This document shows positions 1 to 12,199 of a stretch of DNA of 64,000 nt, piece after piece. The stretch is from Whitmania pigra (Eukaryota; Annelida; Clitellata; Hirudinida; Haemopidae). How positions within the stretch are numbered: position 1 is the stretch's first letter; each line of letters opens with the position of its first letter. The stretch lies in the NCBI GenBank assembly GCA_021613335.1, contig JAJTWR010000299.1, positions 3,631,501-3,695,500 of the forward strand, read 5' to 3'. Made by a program: the position numbers and the translations under genes. Below the pieces are notes generated by a model, which was not told the DNA's origin, did no database searches, and saw only the letters and a program-made list of their open reading frames with translations.

Positions 1-940
1 ATTAAAGTTGACATTGAATTTTCTAAAGTTTTGTTAATTTCTGACTAATCTGTGAACTCTGCTTTTCCTCGCTCGGTATTAACTGTATGTTTTTCATTTT
101 TGCTGGGGCTGGTCATATTAGGGGCTATTAGCCCTTCGACGGAATAAATAAATTATTTAACATGATATTGGAACTTATCTGGAGTGGCAGACAATAACAT
201 TTCAAAACTTAGAAAATAAGGGCCGCTCTAACTAACTAATGAAAATTTACCAAATTACAACATGTGTGCATGCGTGTATTAATTAATGTCCATATCATAA
301 CATATCATTGGGACGTATCATAACATCTAATAGTTAATGGTATATGCTCCTTCTTAGAGTATGATCGTATGATATAATGTAAGTCTATATTTTAACTTTA
401 AGTATCTTTTGAAACACTTACTAACAACAAAATTATTTTAATAATATTGAACAGCATGAAACAGCTACAATGATACAGGCCACCTCCATATCATATATTT
501 TGGACACATAACACTTTGTCCGGCATAATTCTCCACAGGTCTTACCTTCGTTGACACGACTTGTGTTTGTATAACTGTTGTGGTAATAAATATGGCGCGT
601 TTATTCAAGTGTTTGATGTCGACCGATAAAAACTCTGCATCTTCGTTTGCCAAGTTGTTTCGACGAAGCTTTCACGAGCGTTCATGTTTGAATCGTTAGC
701 GTAACAATGTTGCTTTTAAAATATTTCACAGGATGTGACTTGCTAAGCATACATTAAATATGATATGATCTAGATTTTTTTAATATGTTGTGGATCCGAT
801 AATAATAACAATAATAATGGCAGATAATACATTAATTTGTAGTTTTTAACGACGCCCATGGGGCTTATAAGAAAATTGTTATTGGTTCATGACTACTTAT
901 TTCATTTCTCTAACAGAGTGCTATTAAATTTATTATATAG
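1..940. other. Upstream flank of ACAD8, no gene identified
   Basis: AT-rich sequence before the first traceable ACAD8 exon. The exon carrying the ACAD8 start codon and mitochondrial targeting peptide must lie here or further left. A short ATG-led stretch near 707 (AACAATGTTGC context) is a possible but unproven first exon. A 60-residue open stretch on the minus strand (465-653) lacks an ATG and matches nothing I recognise. Confidence 0.4.
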
Positions 941-3900
941 AATTGGTTAAAAATATTAGCCACAGATGGTCTGAGTGCAGATGATAAAGAAATATATGAA
1001 CATGCACTTTCATTTGCCAAGAATGAAATGGCACCACATATGAAAGAATGGGATCTCAATGTTTGCAGCTTCTCATTTTATTCGATTTACCGATAACATT
1101 AAAAAACAAACTTTGTATTCATGCAGCAAACCTTTCCACGAGACACTCTACAACATGCGGCACAACTTGGTTTCGGGGCCATATATTGTCAAGATACTTA
1201 TGGGGGTTCTAATCTTGGAAGGCTGCAAGCATCTATCATTTTTGAAGCTTTGGCCCAGGGCTGCCCCTCAACAACTGCTTATTTATCTATCCATAAGTAA
1301 TGAATAATTCTCAAAGAATTCACTAAAAGTTACATTAAACTAGACTATTTGATTGTTTGGCAGTATGTGTGCCTGGATGATTGATACCTTTGGCAGTGAA
1401 GACCTAAGAAAAAAGTGGATGCCAAATCTCTCTAAAATGGAAAATTTTGCATCATACTGTCTCACTGAGCCAGGTAAAATTATAAGCCTCAAAATAATTT
1501 TTATTTGTGATGAATTCTCAAATTGGGAACAATTTTGATGCAGACAGTGGCAGTGATTCAGCCTCTCTCAAAACATCAATTGTGAAAAAAAGCAATGAAT
1601 ATGTCATCAATGGCACCAAGGTTTTTTTATTACTTGTTATCATTTGATTCTAATGTATGCCACTGATAGCTTAGTGTAATCACTTCTCTGAACTCAAAAG
1701 CAACTTCGCTTATTGCTTTATGAACTCCACAGATAGTTGAGAGCAGGCCAGAAAATGCAAGATAATTCAATTGGCACAAAAAGCCTGATTGTAGTAATTA
1801 CATAGCATTATATGACTCTGCTGTGTGATTTAATAATATATATATATACTTATATGCCAGTGGTCCCAAACCCCCAGGCCATGGGTTGGTGACCACTGAT
1901 ATATGCCACTTGAAATTGAATGACAAATCACAAAAAAAGGTAGTTTAATCCATTGGTTAGTGAGGAACCTAAACATGTAGTAGAATGAATAACTAATAAT
2001 GAGTAAGAGATTCATTTTTTCTCTGCTGGAGAAGGGAGATATCTTATTAACTTCAACTCAAGCAACAAAAGTCTGAAATAGCTTTATTGATCATGTCATA
2101 TGTCATCATGAAGCCGTGTCTAATAATGTTGTCTAATAAATTAATTATTGTAGTTATTATTAACCGAAATGTAAACCCAGTAAGTTGATGAGTTGCACTG
2201 ATCCTAAAAATGAAGTGCTAGAGTTTTATTAGGGATGAGGGTAATACATGTGGCTCCGTGCGATCTATTATCACTTAACAAACATGACCTTCGCCTAATG
2301 AATATCTTGAATGACTAGAGCTTCATAAGTGGTGCGGGCGAAAGCAGTGTCTACCTGGTCATGGGGAGAACAGGTTGTGCAGGTCCTAAGGGAATTTCTT
2401 GTGTTTTGGTTGAAACGGATCGCAAAGGACTGAGTTATGGAAAAAAAGAGGAGAAGGTTGGAAGTTCAGCATTCTTGCTTTTAATTAATTTATAGCAGAC
2501 CTGAATATTTATATTAAGTGTGACTCATCTTTATATTGGATATTATATTGCACCTTCGTGAAACATGTAACCTCTTGTCAATTATTAGGAATTTTGTTGG
2601 ATGAACATTATTACTTAATCACATTCCATTTTTACAAATTTTGGCTTCTTAGCTCATGTCACCAACTCAATACGCTCATTCTTCACTATTACATCAATCC
2701 ATATTTGTTACGTTGTAATTATCTATCATGATTGAAACTGTTACATAATTTTTTGAGAACGATATCAAAGTATCTCCATCTTTTACCATTGTTATGACCC
2801 TTATTTATTGTTAGCATTCTTGATTATGCTTCTTTGTAATAGAGACTGTTCTATGGTTAGCACCACAACATTCTTTCTTCAAATTATTTCTCCTGTTAAT
2901 ATAATCTCACTTGATATATCAGGTAGCCTACTTAGTGTAATAACATTCCTTTTAACAACATTTGATTATCGATTTTTATAATTTTTGATTCTACTTTTTA
3001 ACTTGGTTAATGACATTTATGTTTCCTACTCAATTGCCCACATTTTTTGAAATACTAAGTTAATGAGTCAAGAAATTAAAAAGCACTAAAGTTCATAATG
3101 CTGACATTAAGGTTGGTTGGTGTACCCATCCTGCAAGGCAAGTTTTTCTAGAAGATGTTGTGGTTCCAACCTCAAACTTGTTAGGGGAAGAAAACAGAGG
3201 TTTCCATATTGCTATGGATGGACTGAATGGTGGCAGAATTAACATTGGCAAGTTAATGTTAACCAAAAATGTTCAATTCCATCCTGTTATTATAAACAGT
3301 ATCTTCCAATCAATTACAAGATGTTTAAACATTGTTCCACTTTATCAAGTGCTATCAATGAACCTTATTATCCTCATGCATTATTTAAACTTCCTCTCAT
3401 ATTTTTTCAGCATCAGTTTCTCTTGGAGCTGCAACAGCAGCCCTTGATGCTGTTAGAGAACATCTTGGCATCAGAAAACAATTTGGCAAGAATCTTAAGG
3501 ATTTTCAGGTAGTTGGACAATTACATAGAATATAATAATTACCATAAAATGTATTTGGAATCATTTATAAGTTAGCTCAGATGGATTTATTTTTGCATGG
3601 GGATAATGGTAACAGTTGTAATGCGTCACGATTGACAAGTGACTTTAGCTCTACATAAATGGTTAACCAAAAGCATCTCTGATGTTTGAGTTGTCTAATG
3701 CTTAAGACTTTGTCTCTCACAATGGCATCAACATATTCAAATCTGATCATGAGAGCACCCAGTAATGTAATTCAAATCTGTCATTAAATAGAATCACCAA
3801 AACAGTGGAATTAAAATAATATTGAGCTAATTGGAAACTAGCAGATATTCTGAGATTTGTATCTGTATTTAGGCAATTTTTTGATTGCTCTATCAGCTTG

Positions 3901-4460
3901 GAAAGCATTGCAGATTGTCTGACAAGATTTTATGGGCCGAGCCCCAAGGGCACCACTCTGGCAGACTGGGTTGCAAACACCCGATTATGCATGAATGCAA
4001 CATATTGAACTAACCTGCTCTATATCTGCTATTCCCAGTACCTTCAGTTCAAGTTCGCAGAAATGGCAACATCTGTCGTGGCCTCCAGGCTCATGGTTCG
4101 GCATGCGGCTAAATCACTCCAGTCTAAATCTCCTAATTATGTCCCATTGGCTTCCATGGCAAAGCTCTTTGTCACAGAACAATGTTCAAAGGTTTTCTTT
4201 ATATTTAATTTAGATTGTGTAGCACTTTACTCCAACATACTTTTTATAGGTTTGTGATGATGCAATTCAGATGTTTGGTGGCTATGGTTATTTGAAGGAC
4301 TACCCAGTACAACAGTACTATAGAGATGCAAGGCTCCACCACATCGTTGAAGGTACTTATTACGCACATAAATATTGTAAAGGTTTCTATAATTTTGTGA
4401 TTTGCAGGTACAAACGAGATGATGCGACTTCTCATTTCTAGGAATGTGCTCTCAAACTGA
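941..4460 (+). CDS. ACAD8: Isobutyryl-CoA dehydrogenase, mitochondrial (N-terminus missing)
   Basis: Acyl-CoA dehydrogenase that converts isobutyryl-CoA to methacrylyl-CoA in mitochondrial valine breakdown, with FAD as cofactor. Ten exons: 941-1060, 1127-1296, 1364-1473, 1544-1620, 2319-2456, 3112-3247, 3411-3508, 4039-4191, 4250-4352, 4408-4460, together 1158 nt in one frame, 385 residues plus stop. The order of blocks follows human ACAD8: [14 protein letters not shown], the FAD-binding signature [61 protein letters not shown] and the catalytic glutamate in [18 protein letters not shown]. Intron 6 has a GC donor (3248) and the frame only closes if it is used. The first exon with ATG and targeting peptide was not found. 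A possible AATAAA lies at 4616. Family is certain; ACAD8 rather than another ACAD is very likely. Confidence 0.93.
1858..1898. mobile_element. 41-bp hAT scar inside an ACAD8 intron
   Basis: Begins CAGTGGTC and ends GACCACTG, an 8-bp perfect terminal inverted repeat typical of hAT termini (CAGTGGTC-C-AA type). The flanking 8-mers are TTATATGC (1850-1857) and ATATATGC (1899-1906), 7 of 8 identical, as expected for an old hAT target duplication. Only the two ends remain; nothing can be encoded. Confidence 0.6.
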
Positions 4461-6194
4461 TTGCACATGGTGCATAACAACCCACCACTCACTCAAAGCA
4501 TAATGAATTTAACAATTTGATAGGTTTTGCAAAAGTGCCTTTTTAAACCACAATCAGGTATAAAAATGTTGATCATGTCAGGTTATTAAAAACGAAGTAA
4601 TTTATTGTCAAGGGGAAATAAAGCCATCTCGGAGCATCAAATTTTAAATCCGAGTTTTCTCATGCATTCTTTGTGTTGTTCAATGAGCTCTCGGCAATTC
4701 TCCTCTCCGTTTTTAGCGATGCTGTTACAACGGGCAAACATTAGGGAACTCGATAAAACACTGTTATGATTTTCGAAACCTTACCATTCGTCTCGTGGTT
4801 TTCTTGTCTCAGGGCAGGCGCAGCAAGGTTTCAGGGGCTTTTGCTCCTGGTCGCCCAATTCTGGCTGTTTTTCTGGCATATTCTTGCTCAGCCCGCGCTT
4901 AACGAAGTCGTAGTGTTTAAAAAAAAAAAATAGAGCTCTTTCGTATGTCAGAAACGCTCCGGAAATCGAACCTCGAGGTGTAGCGGCTGACCGACAACGA
5001 CCTCTCTCAAGCCTAAAAATGAACTTCGCAGTTGTACCCGCGGTGTTTACACAGGATGAGATTTATGAGATACTTTGATATGCTTTATGTTAGATTTATT
5101 GTTTGGTATTTTTATTTTGTTTCAAAATATTTCTTCGATAAATATACAATGGCTTACTTTTTTTTCACGAATGAAAGCCATGAATTTTTCTTATCTGTAA
5201 ACCTACTAAGAATTATAAATCAGTGATATAATAATATTACCTGTATTTTGTATTAACATTACGCATGTGACTTGAGTTATATTTAGTTATTTTTTGTGGT
5301 TTTGATTATTTTTGCGGCGGATTTCTGAGTACTCTTATTTCGTTTTACGAAAACAGCTAATCCAATCAAGCTTTTATTAATGGTCACATCATATGTTTTT
5401 AGAAGTATCCCATACTTATGCTATAATCTTCAAATTGTTTACGTATATTTACTCTCTTAAAATGGCTGAGAAGTAAGTATTATAAAACTTAATTTAATGT
5501 CTTAAAATACATATTAAGTAAACACACGCGAAATATTCACTTTAATAATGAAACTAAATATTCCACATAAATAAATAAAAAACAGTCTTGCAATCTACTT
5601 TCCATGGGGTAATGTGTAGCAAGTGAAAGCTTGCAATAATTTAAGAACTTTGAGAAATTAAAATATGTTAAAATCAATTCAATATTGACACTAGTATTGA
5701 TCTAAATCTAAAATTGTATATAAATTCTAACAGAATTTTTATGGTGGGCATCATACTACTGGTTTGCAAAACAACTTTTCCAGCCACAATAACTGTAGTT
5801 GGTATTACATACATTTTGTTTTTTTTAATTTAATCAAGTTATTTTGTATGTTTGTATTTTGCCGATTTTTTAGGTGCCTTATGTATCATTAATAGGATGA
5901 GAAGGCACTTCTTAATCGATCCACCATTTATATAGCGCCCCTATCCCTGGCGGTGCAAGCTGGGTTGCAAACATGACATGTAACGACTGTTTCTAATGGT
6001 GTTGTAGTCTCAGTTGTTGTTAGAGCTGGAGTTGTAAATTCAGTTGTTGCTTTGCACAAAACCCTTTGAGCCAACTCGCACACCAAAAGTTATTGTAGTG
6101 ATATAAACACTGCAACTTCCTGTGACACTATGTTTCATAAAAAACTGATAATTATGATATTTAGGTAATGGTACAACGAAAGTTTTATTTTTAG
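4461..6194. other. Intergenic region between ACAD8 and the RING ligase
   Basis: Holds the ACAD8 3' UTR (candidate polyadenylation signal AATAAA at 4616-4621), then AT-rich DNA. A more GC-rich patch at 4780-5010 contains, on the minus strand, GAGGTTCGATTTC (about 4967-4980), which resembles a Pol III B box, but no A box or cloverleaf could be built around it. Upstream exons of the RING ligase (signal peptide) may hide in its right part. Confidence 0.35.
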
Positions 6195-8504
6195 TTAAAT
6201 GAGAAGAATGAAACAATTGTGACATTGCCATCATTATCAGCAGCTTTTGGACCAAGTTTGCTTAATGACAAGCTTGTGGTGTGTTATTTACTTAGTACAG
6301 ATAAGTTAGCACCAGGTAACACTTATATCGTTTCCACATTAGGGACATGTTTGGTTAACTGTTCCACTTAATGCTTGCATCCCGGTTAAGCCTCCTACTT
6401 CATACAACTCTTCACTTCCTTTTATTGGTCTCGTGATAAGGCAAGACTGTTCATTTGTTGAAAAGGTATGTTTTCTTTCATTACCATTCACTTCATAAAT
6501 TTTCATAATTTTCATAAAATCTAGTTCTATGTGAGGTTAAATACTTAAGGTTCTAAATGTACAAAAAGCTGGATTTAAAGGTGCCTTGATATTTGATCCA
6601 AAGTTTGATGACCTGATAACTATGTCTGGAAGTTCCGGTTTGAAAAAAATATTAAAAGTTTTCAGTATTTATTAAATTTAATTTAATTTAAAAAATTTAT
6701 TTTACTATTTAGTTTTTAGTGCCTTCTTGTTGTGGATATTTATGAACATAAAATATGTACCTAAATAAATAAAATGGGTATATTCTTAATTATTTTATTT
6801 AAAATTTATGTACCTCTTCAATTGATATATGTGAAGTTACATTAAGTAATCCCTTTTGACCCTTAATTTAATTTGTCAATTAACATTAATTACTCTATAA
6901 ACACTTGTACAATTTACAGGTTCCATTCTTATACCTTCTTTTTTTATTGGCAAGTCATCCGAACAAATTCTCTCAAATTATTTGGAGTCAAAGTAAGCTT
7001 CTCCTTGAGTTTTTTTGTGTGGAAATATCATATTCAATACTTTTCAGGTTTTCTGTAGAAATTGAAGATAATTTTCCAAATTCTTTTGGTTTATTCCTCA
7101 TTCCCCTGGTTATTGGAATGCTGCTCTGTCTCATCTTTGTCATCATTTTCTTGGTCAGTTAAATGGTGCTGTTGGTTTTTTTTTTCATGTAGTATTTGAA
7201 GTTGAAATCTGTCTAATTTTATGTTGAATATTTTTGAAAAGGACTCTAAGAATAAATTTATTTCTGAGAGGAATCAAAACTATAGAGCTCTGAATGGTTT
7301 GAAATAGACTTTAAAAACTAGTTTTTCTTTTCATAAATACTCAACAGTTCCTGCCTACAAATAATTTATTATTATGTTAATGTGTGATCTTTTTTAGTTA
7401 AATGGAAAGGATTAAAGTATTTATTTCCGTTGAAAAGTTAATGAGGTACACATCAGGACTTGTGAATCAATGGAGACAGCGACTGTCAAGATCAGTGTTG
7501 AGACTGTTACCCTTGAGGAAGTTCAAGAAGGGAGACTTCTATGATACTTGTGCTGTGTGTCTGGAGGACTTTAAAGTTAATGAAAAGCTGAGAATATTGC
7601 CGTGCAACCATGGTAACTAATTTGCCCCAATAACTTAGCAATAATGATAGTTGTAGCAAACAGGTTGTAGGTTTGTGGCAAATGGTGGTATACCAATTAG
7701 ATTGGAGGATTTGCATTCCTACTTACATCTTGATTAACAGAATTAATAGTCATAAATAATGTGTCATGTTCACAACCCTGCTTGTACCACTACAAGTTTT
7801 GTCAAACTTCCAAGCTGGTTGAAATCTGGTCCAACTCGATCCAATCAGAATGATCAGTAGCTTGGGGCATGTAACTGTGTTCAGATAATTATGTTTTGCG
7901 GCACACAAAATAGATCAGAGAGTATGTAATACAGCTGTACTGTGCACCCGTCTTAGTGCGCATTAATTTAAGCTTCTTTACGATGCACTTCTATGTGAAT
8001 GGCTGGCATCTCCTGATCATTTATGTCTACTTAAATATAAATATTTATGGCTGTGATGCTCAAAATTATGTGGTATCTTTAATAGTTGAAAATATCTTTT
8101 AAAATTAATTAACTCTAGCCAATTGTTTAATTGTGTTTTTTCTTTTTATCTTGAGCGTATCACCAGGACTGTATAGATCCATGGTTGACCGAAAACAGAC
8201 GGACATGCCCCCTTTGCAACAAATTGATACTTGCCCATGATACAACAGAAAATCCTCTTGAAGTGCCTGACGAGCAGACTCCTTTGATAGCCAACCAAGC
8301 CAGTAACAAACATGCTTTATTTAACTCTCGATGTTTATTTTGTAATTGTTAATCCTTATTTTTATTTAATTCTTGTGTTTTATTTGATTCTGTAATGTTT
8401 TCACTTAAGCAACTTCAGCTTCGGGAAGATCGGCAGAAAGTGCACCTTCTTCGTCTCGCGTTCTTCACGACAATCATCCAAACCCACAAGTAGCACCCGC
8501 TTGA
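6195..8504 (+). CDS. RNF13/RNF167: PA-TM-RING E3 ubiquitin ligase, RNF13/RNF167 family
   Basis: Endosomal/lysosomal single-pass membrane E3 ligase. Exons seen: 6195-6315, about 6340-6465, 6550-6637, 6920-6992, 7048-7153, about 7402-7612, 8156-8302, 8410-8504. In order they give the lumenal protease-associated domain (LNACIPV, VLNVQKAGFKGALIF, ILIPSFFIGKSS), one membrane helix (PLVIGMLLCLIFVIIFL, exon 7048-7153), the juxtamembrane KFKKGDFYDTCAVC, and a C3H2C3 RING: CAVC, then CNHAYHQDC split by the intron 7613-8155, and CPLC. The C-terminal tail is short and ends at the TGA at 8502. The signal-peptide exon was not located, the join between the first two listed exons is not resolved in frame, and the exon around 7402 has an in-frame stop just upstream, so a small exon is probably missing there. 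Confidence 0.85.
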
Positions 8505-10088
8505 AATAAATAACTCAGTTAATAAAATGTTGATTTGCCTTTTTTTAAATAGTTATTTTTTGTATCATTTCAATTGTTATTTGAATGGGACCATTGGTTA
8601 AATGCAAATTTTAAGCTTTTGCTTCTTGGTCTTACATTTACAGGTACCATGGCAAGTGCCGTTAAAGAGTATTTTTGTTCTATGTTCCAAGCTAATTTAC
8701 ATAACAGGTAGTCTGATGAATTTTCTAATTGACATACTAATCCTCTTTTGAAAATTGACAAGCACCAAAGTAAAGATCTATTTGAGAACTTTATTTAAGA
8801 TCATGAAAATTCTTCCGACTTCATCCAGATTACATACAATAAAATTATTTGATTTGATAACTTTTGGTGTATTTGAAGTTGAGAGACGTTTGGAAGGATT
8901 GTTAATTAATACATTTGCCTATCATAATAGTATTCGCATATGTTATGCTTATTTTATGCTTTGTATTTTTTAAAGTATGGTGCTTTAACATTTAAATTTT
9001 CAAAAAATTCCAAACTAAAGAGTGCATTCGGGCTTTCTTAACATGAAATTTCTTTTGCGCGTTTCTCTCACAATATTGTATATAATAATATAACCCAGTA
9101 TTATAATGAAAGGCGGGAAAATATCTCTATTAGGGTCTGACTTACTTAGGTGGAGGTCCCATCAGTGTAGTCTGGACATGGGAGACCTGGCTCTCCCGTC
9201 ATTTGATAAATATTAAAAAATAAGTAAATCAATTATGGAAAAATTTAAATTTAGAATATGTATTTCAATTTTCTTAAAATTATTTAAATGTACCACTTTC
9301 GACTAAAATTTTATTAGCCCCATCCTCTAAATTCCATCTGGTCGCAGTGGCCCAGCCAAAGTGTTCTAGATCCGCCCTTGCAAACCAAGCCATAAAGTTT
9401 TCGGTTGGGGTCCTTGCGAAGTGACACTCCGACTCAGTGACGCCGAGAGGGGGGGGGGAGGTGGGGTCACTGCCAGGGGGCCCGCATCTGTAAGGGGGCC
9501 CGGCTTGTCCGATCATGTCAATTTTTGCACGTCTCTTCGTTTACCCTAGGCCACAGAATATAATGTCCTAATAGCCCCACAGTTTTACATAGTGTAAAAA
9601 CTTTTATATACTGCCGAACGATCAGTCCATTTCACGTAGGGTGTATAAACTCTGTATTCTGATGTGAGATGCTAGGGTAAGATGTTGTAGGACGCCCACA
9701 CCATTTTAGGTGAAACGGACCATTACAGATCCTTTGATTTGTGTTGTTCCCTAACAGGAAAGGTTTGATTTACCATCACTTCTATTTCTGTGGAGTTATA
9801 CACACTAGATTACTGCTAAAGTTGATTTTTGGTCTAAAGGATGTAAAAATCGTACATATTTAATTTGTCAAACTATCACGATATTGAAAGAGCATATTCG
9901 TTGCTATAATAAATAACAACAGCTATGTTATTGTGTCATTTAATAATGGCGTCATAACTAGGAAAAACGCAGGATAATACTGAAACGCCCACTTCGAGTC
10001 AACCATTTTATAACGCCTTCTTGCAATTTATATAATCGCATTGGACGTCATTTATGTACCACATGTTAGGTTACAAACCTAACCGTTC
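8505..10088. other. Intergenic, transposon debris
   Basis: 3' flank of the RING ligase (AATAAA at 8505 and 8521), then AT-rich DNA. Around 9336-9382 the text ends in TCTAGATCCGCCCTTG, which read on the minus strand starts CAAGGGCGGATCTAGA and resembles a hAT terminus. A GC-rich patch at 9440-9510 with runs of G follows. No matching left end was found. Confidence 0.35.
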
Positions 10089-10493
10089 ATGAAATTTTCT
10101 CATATAACTGATGCAGTCGAAAAGTCGGCGCGTGTTGAGCTGTTGAATGAGCTAGAGCATCTGAAAACTATACTCGTTGCAAACCTCGGACAGAACAGTC
10201 TGTCGCCATTCGACTTGCTGAACCGTCTACACACTTTGAAAATCGATACACTGTTTCCAAATGTTGTCATTATGATACGTATCTTCTGCATGCTTCCGGT
10301 TACCGTTTCTCAAGCAGAACGATCTTTCATCACATTGGCCCGAGTTAAAAATGTTCTGAGATCGACAATGTGTCAAGAACGCCTGACCAGCCTTGGAATG
10401 TTGGCAGTGGAAGGTCGACTTGCAAGAACGATTGATTACAACAGTATAATTGAACTGTCTGCACGCAGAAAAGCCCGCAAAGTTTTGTTGTAG
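10089..10493 (+). mobile_element. hAT transposase C-terminal fragment
   Basis: Open stretch of 134 residues ending in the hAT dimerisation domain: MLPVTVSQAERSF, then RVKNVLRSTMCQERLTSL and a terminal basic tail. This is the C-terminal block of the ZMYM-type hAT transposases. The N-terminal zinc finger and the DDE core are not visible upstream in any frame, so this is a fragment, not a gene. It may belong with the terminus-like sequence near 9380. Confidence 0.75.
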
Positions 10494-12199
10494 CCATCTC
10501 TCTTGCATGTCGTAAAAGTCGGTTCCACATAATTACATCGTTTTTAAGAACTTGTGTTTTGTGCTTAATCTCCGTCGAAACACCAGTTTGTTTAGTGCTC
10601 AAAAATCTGTGTGGGCTGTGCCATGTAGCTGGTTATCTTTGACTAAGGCTGTATGGTGTAACCGTCGTTGCAGATAAGGACACAATTATGATGAAATGAA
10701 AAACTGATAAGCTCACCGATGATTAGAGTTGGCTAATTTAAAGCGCCTCGCTGCGTGTTTGACCACCAACAATTACTACTTTCATTTTGATTAACTGTAA
10801 AACAAATAAATTCAAATTAGATGACGAACAGCGTTGCAAAAGTCATTTCTATATTTTAATTTAGCACCATGTATGCAATTCCGGATATAGTCACTTCCAA
10901 AATTGTAGGCTGTTGACTTGACTATAACCGAATATTTACTATAATCGAAAATAGTAAGCTACGTATGGTTTACACGGTGCAAGAGATTAGCTTGACTGTA
11001 TCCAAAACTTGACCGTAACCGACTCGACTATATCCGGAATTGACTGTATTTTGACAAGGGGTCCGCAATGATGCCCTGCCCTGGGGCCCTTGTTGGCTCT
11101 CGGCGCCCCTGCTCCGACTACCCCTAAATTTGGGACTAGGCGCTACATACTTTTATCCCCATGCACAACAAGCACCTTGGTTTTGGGAACCTAAATCTGA
11201 AAAAGCAAAAATATAAGCAACAAGTTTATATTCATTGTGTAAGTTTTGACCCTAATTTTTGCGACTAAAAGTGCGTCTAGCAGACGGGAAAATATGGAAA
11301 ATGATCTGAGCGCTGAAATACACTTTATTGCAAATAGTATCGCGTTTAGTGAAATTTATTTTTGAAGTTTTTTTATGTGATTCAGTGATATGTTCGATTA
11401 TCCAAACAATTTGATTATCTGAACTACCTTAGATCTCAATTAGTTCGATTAATCCATTATCTTCAATTAATCTCATATTTTTTAAATTTATTTTTTGGAC
11501 AAAGATCGAGACAAATATGAAATTAGAAATAAGTGTGGCTGATCAAAGTTCTTTACTATTTGTTATTTGGGATTCCGTCAGGGCATGTGATATTTACATA
11601 AGGTCTTGGTTTCGGCTGGGACTTAGAATTTTTGTTCGGACTACATGGCACCTGCATATGGAGTAAAATTTACATTTAATTGTGGAAACGTGCAAATGTG
11701 GTTGGCAACTGACCGAAAATTTGATATAAGTACCTTGGATGCTGTTAGGCTTTTAGGACAGTCAGATTTTCTTTCAAATAAATCTTTGGCTTTAAGAGCA
11801 ACCTATGTCCTAACTGTCACAAAGTTTGACTTAAGATTTAGTGATCACACTAATTAATCAAATTCTGCTCTAACTAAATATATTTTAATAGTATCAGCAT
11901 GTATTAAGTTGAAGTGAATCAAATTTTTCCATGAACACATAAAAAATAAACATGTACAAATAAAAACTCATTCATTTATTGCAAATAAACATACAGAACG
12001 TTGTGTTTTGGAATGATTAAATGTTAGGTTTATTATAAAATTATGTAAAATTTAGGATAAATTTAAAATTTTGGAATATTGCTTTAAAACATGGAGATTA
12101 GGAGAGAATTCATTAAAGCAAATATGAAATGAGATACGATGTTTGAGAACAGAAAATATCAATATTTTGTGTACCTTTATCCCTACTGATGTTTTCTAG
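10494..12199. other. Intergenic region upstream of CCDC93
   Basis: Contains the inverted-repeat element at 10876-11042 and, at 11395-11460, sequence like TTCGATTATCCAAAC and TAGTTCGATTAATCC that resembles pogo/Tigger-type termini but is too degraded to place. The CCDC93 exon with its start codon should be here. A 70-residue open stretch at 11645-11857 begins with ATG but does not join to the first certain CCDC93 exon. Confidence 0.35.
10876..11042. repeat. MITE-like element with 17-bp inverted ends
   Basis: CAATTCCGGATATAGTC at 10876-10892 is exactly the reverse complement of 11026-11042. Inside, a 14-15 bp unit of the form TTGACTRTAWCCRA recurs near 10917, 10991, 11008 and 11023, the last three nearly back to back. 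No coding capacity. Confidence 0.6.

Noticed and set aside
1474..1550. Loss of a conserved glycine in the ACAD8 signature (TEPD rather than TEPG)
   Set aside because: The ACAD signature allows any residue there, and other acyl-CoA dehydrogenases have TEPD, so it is not evidence of inactivation.
4960..4990. Second tRNA-like B box (minus strand)
   Set aside because: No A box at the right distance and no stems; kept only as a remark.
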